Below, one piece after another: positions 1 to 6,229 of a stretch of 8,853 bases of DNA. The notes beneath the pieces were generated by a model. That model was not told the origin of the DNA, did not search any database, and was given only the letters and a program-made list of their open reading frames with translations. A program made the position numbers and the translations under genes. Position 1 is the stretch's first letter; each line of letters begins with the position of its first letter. The stretch spans positions 1 to 8,853 of the forward strand of contig CAZXLZ010000051.1 in assembly GCA_964642045.1 (NCBI GenBank), written 5' to 3'. This DNA comes from RGIG5057 sp964642045. GTDB lineage: Bacteria > Bacillota > Clostridia > TANB77 > CAG-465.

Positions 1-38
1 TTATTTCTAAAATTAAAATCAGCATATTTATTTATGAG

Positions 39-44
39 TATAAT
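39..44 (+). promoter_or_regulatory. Candidate -10 element upstream of the recombinase gene
   Basis: A perfect TATAAT lies 66 bases before the ATG at 111. No good -35 hexamer sits 17 bases upstream: positions 16-21 read AAATCA, and TTAAAA at 14-19 is 19 bases away. It is therefore a weak candidate, and the real promoter could lie before the window. Confidence 0.3.
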
Positions 45-71
45 TTCATTACCCTATTTTAAAAAATGTCT

Positions 72-85
72 TAAAATCGATTTTA
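72..85. repeat. 14-bp perfect palindrome in the recombinase leader
   Basis: TAAAATCGATTTTA is fully self-complementary. It lies between the candidate -10 element and the ribosome binding site of the recombinase gene. It could be an operator for a dimeric regulator, or chance in AT-rich DNA; I do not recognise it as a known box. Confidence 0.45.
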
Positions 86-100
86 GAGCGTCGAAATTTT

Positions 101-105
101 GGAGG
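101..105 (+). promoter_or_regulatory. Ribosome binding site that sets the recombinase start
   Basis: GGAGG lies 5 bases before the ATG at 111. The same frame is open from a TTG at 99, but that TTG lies upstream of the GGAGG and has no ribosome binding site of its own. The start is therefore placed at 111. Confidence 0.85.
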
Positions 106-110
106 TTGTT

Positions 111-1100
111 ATGAAATATGATGATGTACCTGAAATTATAGATAATTACTTAGAATATCAACATATAATTAAAAATAGATCTGATAACACCATAAAAGAA
201 TATCATTATGAGCTTAAAAATTTGTGTAGCTTTCTAAAACTATACAAAGTAAATAATAATATATATAGTATAGAAACACTTGAAAACGTATATATAAATG
301 ATCTTAATATAGATTTTTTTAAAACTATTGAAACTACAGATTTTTATAATTATTTGACATATTTGGATTATAAAAATAAAAAGAATTCTAACAAAAGTTT
401 AAAATCTACAACTAGAGCTAGAAAAATTTCTGCAATTAAATCTTTTTATAATTATTTAGCAAATAATTTAAAGGTTTTAGATAAAAATCCTGTAATTGGT
501 CTTGATTCACCAAAACTTGAAAAAAGACTTCCAAAATATTTAAGTTTAGAGGAATCAACCTCTCTCCTACGCTCAGTAAGATTTAATGAACAAAAGTTTG
601 GCAAAAGAGATTATTGTATACTTACATTATTTTTAAACTGCGGATTAAGGCTTTCTGAGCTTGTTAATATCAATTTAAAAGACATTAGAGATGATAGATT
701 AACTGTAATAGGAAAAGGAGATAAAGAGCGCAGTATTCATCTAAATAACGCTTGCCTCTCTTCTATTTCATCATATATGGAAGTTAGACCAAAAGACAAC
801 TTAAAAGATAGAGATGCTCTGTTTATATCTGAAAGAGGCACTAGAATTGGTAGAAGAATGACAGAGCTTATTGTTAAAAAATACATAGATTTATGTGGAT
901 TAGATAGTAAAAAATACTCACCCCACAAATTAAGGCATACTGCTGCTACACTTATGCATAAATATGGTAATGTAGATATAAGAGCTTTACAGCAAGTGCT
1001 AGGACATGAATCTATATCTACAACTCAGATATATACTCATGTTGATAGTGATGAGGTGAGAAATGCTTTAGATAGTAATCCACTTAATGATATATTTTAA
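111..1100 (+). CDS. xerC: Tyrosine recombinase, XerC/XerD family
   Basis: This is a cytoplasmic site-specific recombinase that cuts and rejoins DNA through a 3'-phosphotyrosine intermediate. The 329 residues comprise an N-terminal SAM-like core-binding domain (about 8-125) and a C-terminal catalytic domain (about 145-325). The full catalytic set is visible: R180 in CGLRLSEL, K202 in GKGDKER, H272 and R275 in HKLRH, H299 in LGHESISTTQ, and nucleophile Y308 in QIYTH. The protein is about 30 residues longer than typical XerC/XerD (near 300), the extra length being an Asn/Ile/Tyr-rich stretch in the N-terminal domain (about 45-85). The conserved HKLRHTAATLM and LGH-ISTTQIYTH blocks fit chromosome-dimer-resolution Xer proteins better than phage integrases, but XerC and XerD cannot be told apart from sequence alone and no dif site is visible. 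The next gene starts 15 bases downstream and is probably cotranscribed. No integrase-type context (att sites, excisionase) is seen. Confidence 0.9.
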   Translation: MKYDDVPEIIDNYLEYQHIIKNRSDNTIKEYHYELKNLCSFLKLYKVNNNIYSIETLENVYINDLNIDFFKTIETTDFYNYLTYLDYKNKKNSNKSLKSTTRARKISAIKSFYNYLANNLKVLDKNPVIGLDSPKLEKRLPKYLSLEESTSLLRSVRFNEQKFGKRDYCILTLFLNCGLRLSELVNINLKDIRDDRLTVIGKGDKERSIHLNNACLSSISSYMEVRPKDNLKDRDALFISERGTRIGRRMTELIVKKYIDLCGLDSKKYSPHKLRHTAATLMHKYGNVDIRALQQVLGHESISTTQIYTHVDSDEVRNALDSNPLNDIF

Positions 1101-1115
1101 AAAGGAGAAAATAAT

Positions 1116-1562
1116 ATGAGAAAGATTATTATATTGATTATTTCTATAATATTGCTAGTTTTTGCAATTATATTTATGAAGAATATAACTAAAGTTTTAG
1201 AAGTAAAAATTATAGCGGATGGTGAAGCTCAGTTTGAAGTAACTGAAATAAAAAGTATAAATATGCCAGTAGATGACAAAAAGATTATTACTACACTTGA
1301 TGAATTAAAACCTATAGTTAATGAGCACAATTTTAATACAAAGCATTCATATATATACATAAGAATTCAAGGTGACAATAAACATAGGTATATAATTACA
1401 AATGTGGTAAAGTCACAAAATGAAATAACCTGTATGATAAAAAAAGAAGCACTTAAAGAAAATATAACTGAAGAACAAATTGAGATAATGAAAGAGTATA
1501 TTATTGATGTAAATGGAATGCTAGAAAAGGAAATGAATGTGACTATAAATATAACTGAGTAG
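1116..1562 (+). CDS. Small membrane-anchored protein of unknown function
   Basis: The gene encodes 148 residues that I do not recognise. Residues 2-22 form one strongly hydrophobic segment (Ile/Leu-rich, after MRK), typical of an uncleaved signal anchor. No lipobox cysteine follows it. The remaining 120 or so residues are polar and lysine/glutamate-rich, and should lie outside the membrane with N-in topology. They look like a small mixed alpha/beta domain: beta-like stretches such as YIYIRIQGDNKHRYIITNVV, then a helical Lys/Glu-rich tail from about residue 110. The only cysteine is near residue 109. The start is well supported by AAAGGAG at 1101-1107, 8 bases before the ATG. The 15-base gap after the recombinase and the terminator just after the stop make the two genes one transcription unit. 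A functional link with the recombinase cannot be inferred. Confidence 0.8.
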   Translation: MRKIIILIISIILLVFAIIFMKNITKVLEVKIIADGEAQFEVTEIKSINMPVDDKKIITTLDELKPIVNEHNFNTKHSYIYIRIQGDNKHRYIITNVVKSQNEITCMIKKEALKENITEEQIEIMKEYIIDVNGMLEKEMNVTINITE

Positions 1563-1569
1563 ATAAGAA

Positions 1570-1596
1570 AAGGAGGGCTAAATATAAGCCCTCTTT
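1570..1596. terminator. Bidirectional terminator between convergent genes
   Basis: GAGGGCT (1573-1579) pairs with AGCCCTC (1587-1593) around a 7-base loop. Further A-T and G-U pairs extend the stem outward. A short T-rich tract follows on + and a TTTTCTTAT tract follows on -. It can end transcription of the 1116-1562 gene from the left and of asnB from the right. Confidence 0.8.
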
Positions 1597-1602
1597 ATAT
1601 AT

Positions 1603-3463
1603 CTATACATCCTCTATCTCTACATTATATTCTCTAAGCCACATTTCTATCTGAATAATATATGCCATAAGCTGAGGTCTAAGCATAAGCTGACCAAACC
1701 AAGGTCTAGTAAACTGTTCATTTGTCTTATTTAAAATCTCATCTTTAATGAACTCTATATTAAGAATTTTCTGAATTTTATTATCTTTATTATCTACAAT
1801 TTTTCTTAACATATCTTCTACAAGTTTAGTATATTTTTCATTATATGTTTTTGGATATGGGCTCTTCTTTCTGAAAAGTACTTCATTTGGAAGAATTCCC
1901 TTAAATGCTTCTCTAAGTATACCTTTTTCCATACCACCATAATTTTTTATATCCCATGGTATGTTATATACGTATTCTACAAGATTTATATCAGTAAAAG
2001 GCACTCTTACTTCTAATGAATTAGCCATACTCATTCTATCTGTACGAATTAATAGGTTAAGTCCAAAATAGTACATTGTAAGATAAGAATATTTTTTCAT
2101 TAATATATCCTCTTTATTATCTGTTTCGTCTAGTGGTACATCACTTACTGCCTCAATATACTCTTTATCTATATATTCTTTTAAGTTTATACTTTTAGCT
2201 AAATTCTCATTTAATAAATTCTGTCTCAAATCAGTAGATACAGACCATGGGAATGTATTTGCATTTACTGTATCTTCCCTATAAAACCAAGGATAACCAC
2301 AGAAAATTTCATCAGAAAATTCGCCACTAAGAGCTACAGTTACATCTTTTTTTACGTATTTAAAGAATAAATAAAGTGAACTATCAATATCTGCCATAGA
2401 TGGAAGATCTCTTGCTATCATTGCCTCATACAAAGCTTCATAAAGAGAGTTATTATCTATTACTATATATTTATGATTTAAATTATATCCTTCCTTCATT
2501 ATATCTATATATTTATTATCTCTATCTGGTGTAAAGTCTGTTTTTTGGAAATTAGTCTCACTATCTTCATAATCAACAGAGAATGTTTTTAATTTATCAT
2601 TTTGACTTTTTACCTTAAAACTATTAGCAGATACTGCAGTTATAATGCTAGAATCAAGTCCACCAGAAAGAAGAGCACCGAATAGGTACATCACTTACAA
2701 GCTGTGAATTTATACTGTCTGTTAAGAGTGACCTAACTTTAGATATAGTGGTATCCAGGTCATCTGTATGTTTATAGCTTTTTATCTTGAAATATCTAAC
2801 TGAAGTTACATTACCATCTTTAAATATCATATAATGTCCAGGTAAAACTTCCTTCATTCCTTTAAAAACACACTTGCCAAGAGGAAGAACTGGTCCTGTT
2901 CCTAGGAGCTGACAAATTCCCTCTTTATCTATAACTTTAGGAAATACATCTAAACATAGTATTGCCTTCATTTCAGAAGCAAATATAATATCTTTATCTA
3001 TAACTGTATAAAATAGAGGTTTAACTCCTAGAGGATCTCTTGCAAAAAATAATGAATCTTCTTTCTCATTATATATACAGAAAGAAAATATACCTTTTAT
3101 TAAATCTAGGCATCTTTCTTTATACAATATGTATGTTTTTAGTATAATTTCAGTATCAGAAGTAGTTGAAAGCACTACATTTTGGTTATTTAATATATTT
3201 TTAAGCTCATCTGTGTTGTATATTTCTCCATTATATACTATAGTGTATTTTACTCCATTTGCATCACTAAAAGACATAGGCTGAGCTCCACCGGTTATAT
3301 CTCTTATACTAAGTCTTTTATGACCTAAATAAGTAAATTCTGCACTATAATATCCCTCTGCTGTTTCACCTCTATGAGATATTTTTTCTGTCATTTGTCT
3401 TATTACATATTCTTCATTTTCAAATAATTTTCCTTTGTTAGTAAATCCTGTTATACCACACAT
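1603..3463 (-). pseudogene. asnB: Asparagine synthetase (glutamine-hydrolysing), broken by a one-base insertion
   Basis: The enzyme makes asparagine from aspartate, ATP and glutamine in the cytosol. The two halves lie in different frames. The N-terminal part (3463-2654) is a glutaminase domain with nucleophile C2, R50, the NGE motif at 78-80, D103 and ARDPLGVKPL at 141-150. The C-terminal part (1603-2694) is the synthetase domain with the ATP-pyrophosphatase loop SGGLDSS. The N-terminal frame reads SDVPI and then runs into CSSFWWT and a stop, while the other frame continues with GALLSGGLDSS. Dropping the single extra G on + at 2680 rejoins them as SDVPIGALLSGGLDSS and gives a 619-residue protein, close to the usual 610-640; the loop then falls at residues 266-272. 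AAGGGGG at 3471-3477 is the ribosome binding site for the ATG at 3463. The second conserved motif reads SGEFSDEIFCGY at 379-390, diverging from the usual SGEGADELFGGY. As written, the sequence would yield only a glutaminase fragment. A sequencing error is a live alternative to true inactivation. Confidence 0.9.
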
Positions 3464-3496
3464 ATATATACCCCCTTAAGTATTATCTTATATATA

Positions 3497-3525
3497 TTTA
3501 TGCAGCATATTCAAGTTATATTCAA
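3497..3525 (-). promoter_or_regulatory. Weak candidate promoter for asnB
   Basis: On the - strand, TTGAAT (3525-3520), a 17-base spacer and CATAAA (3502-3497) would start transcription near 3490, about 27 bases before the asnB ATG. Each hexamer matches consensus only partly. It lies just downstream of the terminator of the preceding gene, where an asnB promoter is expected. Confidence 0.3.
3507..3525. repeat. Two direct copies of ATATTCAA ahead of asnB
   Basis: ATATTCAA occurs at 3507-3514 and again at 3518-3525, an 11-base period (about one helical turn). Both copies lie on one face of the DNA across the candidate asnB -35 region. They could be a regulator site, but the AT-rich background weakens the case. 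Confidence 0.35.
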
Positions 3526-3543
3526 AGAGAAATATATAAAATA

Positions 3544-3565
3544 AGTAGCATTAAAAAATGCTACT
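3544..3565 (-). terminator. Terminator after the 3580-3915 gene
   Basis: AGTAGCATT (3544-3552) pairs perfectly with AATGCTACT (3557-3565) around a 4-base loop. On the - strand the stem is followed by TTATTTTATATATTT, a broken U-tract. It separates the unknown gene, and any read-through from rsmI, from asnB downstream. Confidence 0.7.
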
Positions 3566-3579
3566 ACTAAAATTTATTA

Positions 3580-3915
3580 TTATATACGTGGTAGTTGTGC
3601 ACCAGGGAGAACTCCTCCTATTGGAAGTTCAGCATAACCAGACTCCATCAAAAAAAGCTCTACATTTTTCCTTTGCTCAAGACTAAAAGACATACTCATG
3701 TAGAATATATTATATGGTGGTGCATTCTCCATTTTATGGCGTGGTTTCTTTCTGTTTATATCACAAAATGGAGAACAGCGCTCCTTCATACTTTTTATCC
3801 ATTCATTTACCTTTTCTTCATCCTCTTCAATAGGACTTCTAAAATGTAGAGGACCCCCAAACCTTTCGTTATGGTATTCATCAAATTTTGCTAATGCTAC
3901 ATAAAACATAGACAT
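3580..3915 (-). CDS. Unknown 111-residue cytoplasmic protein
   Basis: I do not recognise this family. It is a soluble 111-residue protein with no signal peptide or membrane segment. The N-terminus begins MSMFYVALAKFDEYHNERFG, followed by an acidic/helical stretch (about 28-45). A central C47-x3-C51 pair (RCSPFCD) is followed by a basic patch (NRKKPRHK) and PPYNIFYMSMSFS. The C-terminus is Gly/Pro-rich (LPIGGVLPGAQLPRI). The alternation of beta-like and helical segments suggests a small alpha/beta fold. GAAGGAGG lies 10 bases before the first ATG, so that start is preferred to the second ATG at 3909. The gene has its own near-perfect promoter (3997-4025) and a terminator (3544-3565), so it is an independent unit. 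No terminator separates it from rsmI upstream, so it may also be read from that operon. Confidence 0.75.
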   Translation of the reverse strand: MSMFYVALAKFDEYHNERFGGPLHFRSPIEEDEEKVNEWIKSMKERCSPFCDINRKKPRHKMENAPPYNIFYMSMSFSLEQRKNVELFLMESGYAELPIGGVLPGAQLPRI

Positions 3916-3953
3916 AGTAAAAAATCCTCCTTCAGTAATATTAATTTCTTATT

Positions 3954-3976
3954 TGCTATCATTGTTATGTATAGCA
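3954..3976 (-). other. Hairpin in the 5' leader of the 3580-3915 gene
   Basis: In the transcript TGCTAT pairs with ATAGCA and CAT pairs with ATG around an AACA loop, with one bulged A: a 9-pair stem in a leader of about 75 nucleotides. No T-tract follows, so it is not a terminator. It may affect mRNA stability or translation, or be incidental. Confidence 0.4.
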
Positions 3977-3996
3977 TACTAAATAAAATTATGCAT

Positions 3997-4025
3997 ATTA
4001 TACCACAGTATTAGCTATATGTCAA
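3997..4025 (-). promoter_or_regulatory. Near-perfect extended -10 promoter for the 3580-3915 gene
   Basis: On the - strand, TTGACA (4025-4020), a spacer of exactly 17 bases and TATAAT (4002-3997) are preceded by TGG, giving the extended -10 TGGTATAAT. All hexamer positions match the housekeeping sigma consensus. The -35 lies within the last codons of rsmI. Expected start of transcription is near 3990. Confidence 0.85.
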
Positions 4026-4872
4026 AACATTCTTTGTATACCTCATTTTTGTTTATGCCCTTTAATTTAGCAACCTTTTTTATAGCTTCATTTTTAGATA
4101 TATTTTCATTTTCCATTATATTTATAACTAACTCCTTATTTGGTATATCTTGCACTAACTCATTATCTATACTTTCATCTATATCCATACCTTTTATAAT
4201 TAGAACAATCTCACCTTTTATACCTGAGTTTTCTATTTTCTCTATTGCCTCTGATACAGTTGTATATACATATTCTTCATGTATTTTAGTAAGCTCTCTT
4301 GCTATACAAATATCCCTATCACCTATATACTCTAATATATCTTTTAATGTATATAATAGTTTATGTGGAGCTTCATAAAAAACAATAGTTCTTTTTTCGC
4401 TTTTTAAAGATTCAAGCTTATTTCTTCTTTGCTTTTTATTTACACTTAAAAAGCCCTCAAACACAAATCTTGAACAGTCTAATCCACTTTTAACAAGTCC
4501 AGTTATGACTGCTGTCACTCCAGGAATAACTTCTACATTGTAATTTTCATGACAAAGATGCTGCATTAGTGCTTGTCCAGGGTCAGATATTATAGGCATA
4601 CCTGCATCTGAAACAAGAGCTATGTTTTTACCTTCATTTAAGTAAGAAGTGACCTGATTTATTTTATCTATCTCATTATGTCTATGATATGAAATTAACG
4701 GCTTTTTTATATCATAATGTGTAAGTAGTTTCAGCGTTTGTCTTGTATCTTCAGCAAGTATTATATCCACATTTTGAAGAGTTTCTATTGCCCTAAATGT
4801 AATATCTTTCATATTACCAATAGGCGTTCCAACTATATATAATGTGCCACAAACATTATTTTTTTTATTCAT
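4015..4872 (-). CDS. rsmI: 16S rRNA (cytidine(1402)-2'-O)-methyltransferase RsmI
   Basis: RsmI transfers a methyl group from S-adenosylmethionine to the ribose 2'-OH of C1402 in the decoding centre of 16S rRNA. The 285 residues match the family's usual length. Visible motifs of the tetrapyrrole-methylase fold are GTPIGN (15-20), AEDTR (40-44), SDAGMPIISDPG (88-99), IPGV (116-119), FYEAPH (165-170) and ARELTKIHEE (191-200). A C-terminal helical segment NEAIKKVAKLKGINKNEVYK (261-280) fits the small helix-turn-helix-like tail found in RsmI proteins. The start overlaps the end of trmN6 by 8 bases, and AAGGAG lies inside the trmN6 coding end, so translation is probably coupled. In Bacillus subtilis the equivalent genes flank yazA; no yazA lies between them here. 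The end of the gene contains the promoter of the next gene. Confidence 0.95.
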   Translation of the reverse strand: MNKKNNVCGTLYIVGTPIGNMKDITFRAIETLQNVDIILAEDTRQTLKLLTHYDIKKPLISYHRHNEIDKINQVTSYLNEGKNIALVSDAGMPIISDPGQALMQHLCHENYNVEVIPGVTAVITGLVKSGLDCSRFVFEGFLSVNKKQRRNKLESLKSEKRTIVFYEAPHKLLYTLKDILEYIGDRDICIARELTKIHEEYVYTTVSEAIEKIENSGIKGEIVLIIKGMDIDESIDNELVQDIPNKELVINIMENENISKNEAIKKVAKLKGINKNEVYKECFDI

Positions 4873-5627
4873 CTAACTTCTCCTTAATATTATATATTTT
4901 ATTCATTTCCTCTGTATAATTCATATTTTCATCGTACTGCACTAGTGGTGGTAAAATCTTAAGTTCATTCCCCCCACCCTTTACATATTCTAACATGACA
5001 AGGCTCGGAGAAGCTCCTATTTTAGGTATAACAAGCTTTAATTTTTTTGCCTCTAAATTATACCCCCTTGCCATTTCTATTAAATCATTAAGCCTTTCTG
5101 GCTTGTGTACAATGTATAATTTACCTTTATTTTCTAAAAGAGAGCTTGATACTTTAAATACATCCTCCAGCGTGCATTTATCTTCATGTTTAGCTATGTA
5201 TCTCACTTTTCCGCTCACTTGGAATACCAGTTCCCTTTTCTTTGTATGGAGGATTTACAGTTATAACGTCTGCTAAGGATTTGTTAGTGTACTTTTTTAA
5301 AATTTCCTTTATTTTATTAGTATCTTTTATATCACAGTTAATAGGTATTATATCTTTATCTAAATTATTAAGTGCTATGTTTTTATCAAGTAGTGAGTAC
5401 ATCTCATTTTGAAGCTCTACAGCAAATATCTTATTATATACATTTTTAGCTGAAAAAATTATAGGGATAACTCCACTACCTGAACAAAAATCTACTACTA
5501 TCTTGTTTTGGCTATTTGAGTTTGCAAAATTAGCAAGAAGTACGCTGTCTGTTCCAAAGCAAAAATAATCTGTGTTTTGACATATTTTTAAATCTCCTAT
5601 TCCTAAATCTTCTATTTTCTCTGACAT
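4865..5627 (-). pseudogene. trmN6: tRNA1(Val) (adenine(37)-N6)-methyltransferase, broken by a one-base insertion
   Basis: This YabB/TrmN6-type enzyme uses S-adenosylmethionine to methylate N6 of A37 in tRNA. The N-terminal half (5627-5190) carries the Rossmann motif VVDFCSGSGVIP (about 44-55) and the catalytic NPPY at 125-128, then reads SERKSEIHS and stops. The C-terminal half, in the other frame down to 4865, reads KVRYIAKHEDKCTLEDV, which is the conserved RHE/KHE-x-CTLEDV block of the family. Removing one T from the four-T run at 5207-5210 on + joins them as SERKVRYIAKHE and gives 253 residues, the normal family length. AAAGGAG lies 10 bases before the ATG. As written, the product would be a 145-residue fragment containing the SAM site and NPPY but no C-terminal half. 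A GTG at 5218 could in principle restart the second half. The homopolymer location makes a sequencing indel plausible. Confidence 0.88.
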
Positions 5628-5657
5628 TATGTAAAGTCTCCTTTATACTTTATTAAT

Positions 5658-5686
5658 ATTATATATTATCTATTTACATATTTCAA
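5658..5686 (-). promoter_or_regulatory. Promoter of the trmN6-rsmI operon
   Basis: On the - strand, TTGAAA (5686-5681), a 17-base spacer and a perfect TATAAT (5663-5658) predict transcription starting near 5651. That is about 25 bases upstream of the trmN6 start codon. Confidence 0.8.
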
Positions 5687-5708
5687 GTAATAATTAGCTG
5701 TCTTTTAC

Positions 5709-5737
5709 TTTACTTTTGACATATGCTGTGGTATAAT
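5709..5737 (+). promoter_or_regulatory. Extended -10 promoter of the three-gene unknown operon
   Basis: TGGTATAAT at 5729-5737 is a perfect extended -10. At the proper 17-base distance the -35 is the weak TTTACT (5709-5714). A perfect TTGACA at 5716-5721 is only 10 bases from the -10, too close to serve with it. Expected start of transcription is near 5744, giving a leader of about 52 bases. Confidence 0.75.
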
Positions 5738-5741
5738 TGGC

Positions 5742-5759
5742 AAAGTAATTTATTACTTT
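5742..5759. promoter_or_regulatory. 18-bp inverted repeat at the expected transcription start (putative operator)
   Basis: AAAGTAAT (5742-5749) and ATTACTTT (5752-5759) are perfect inverted copies separated by TT. The site begins 5 bases after the -10 hexamer and covers the expected +1, a classic place for a repressor operator. There is no T-tract and the RNA stem would be weak, so a DNA-binding site is more likely than a terminator. The cognate regulator is not apparent in the window. Confidence 0.55.
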
Positions 5760-5795
5760 AATTAATCAAAATTTTGAGTAAGGAGAATTTGAAGT

Positions 5796-6206
5796 ATGTT
5801 TTCAAGTAATCAAGTACTTAATGTGAGTGGTTCATTATCCGCTAAAGACGAATTGGGGGAAGCTCTTAAATTTGGTCTTAAAATGGCTGGTGCAACTCCT
5901 GATACAAAACTTGTGTATCAAATTGCAAATGATGGAAGATACTGTATTGGATGTGTAATACATGTTGCTCCAGAAGAAGGCTGGACTGAATTTCCTATTG
6001 GCTGTAATGTTGATATTATAGCAAATCTCATACGTGGCTATCTATCAAAATTTGATACCAATGAAGATATTTGGGATGGCTCTTACATTAAAGGATTTCT
6101 TATGGAGAATTTACCCTATACTATGTCAAAAGAAGAATATGGCATAAAAAATCCTTTCTGTTGCTATCTTACCTTTAAGCCTTTTACATGCTTTTATAGC
6201 AAGTAA
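5796..6206 (+). CDS. Unknown cysteine-containing 136-residue protein, first gene of a three-gene operon
   Basis: I do not recognise this protein. It has 136 residues, no signal peptide and no membrane helix, so it is presumably cytoplasmic. The N-terminus reads MFSSNQVLNVSGSLSAKDEL and then a helical segment (about 17-33). A CxxC pair lies at C50/C53 (RYCIGC); further cysteines are at C70, C122, C123 and C132. The six cysteines and the CxxC could bind a metal or be redox active, but no known family motif supports this. The central EEGWTEFPIGC and the aromatic C-terminus (KPFTCFYSK) are distinctive search handles. The start is supported by AAGGAG at 5780-5785, 10 bases before the ATG. It is the promoter-proximal gene behind an extended -10 promoter and a putative operator. 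The next gene begins 23 bases after the stop and the operon ends at the terminator at 6885-6917. Confidence 0.78.
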   Translation: MFSSNQVLNVSGSLSAKDELGEALKFGLKMAGATPDTKLVYQIANDGRYCIGCVIHVAPEEGWTEFPIGCNVDIIANLIRGYLSKFDTNEDIWDGSYIKGFLMENLPYTMSKEEYGIKNPFCCYLTFKPFTCFYSK

Positions 6207-6229
6207 TCTTTGCAAAAAAGGAGAAAAAT

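Noticed and set aside
1..110. Xer dif site or attachment site next to the recombinase gene
   Set aside because: The 72-85 palindrome has no 11-6-11 dif architecture and resembles no dif sequence I know. No flanking direct repeats are visible.
2654..2694. Two separate genes (a glutaminase and a synthetase encoded apart) instead of a broken asnB
   Set aside because: The second frame has no ribosome binding site before its ATG. The junction falls inside the conserved SDVPIGALLSGG block, and removing one base restores the exact family sequence.
3464..3543. T-box or other riboswitch ahead of asnB
   Set aside because: Only about 80 bases separate the upstream terminator from the asnB start. No T-box motif, specifier stem or antiterminator is visible, and the space is too short.
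5190..5218. Programmed frameshift in trmN6
   Set aside because: The restoring move is +1 with no slippery heptamer, pseudoknot or in-frame hungry codon evident, and the family is not known to use recoding. An indel is simpler.
3595..5276. Open frames on + across 3595-3849, 4019-4378 and 4995-5276, and similar short frames elsewhere
   Set aside because: They run antisense to rsmI, trmN6 and the 3580-3915 gene, lack ribosome binding sites and encode low-complexity Ser/Ile/Phe-rich peptides typical of antisense shadows.
5716..5721. Perfect TTGACA as the -35 of the unknown operon
   Set aside because: It is only 10 bases from the TATAAT at 5732. Sigma-70-type promoters need about 16-18. TTTACT at 5709-5714 is correctly spaced, and the extended -10 can compensate for its weakness.
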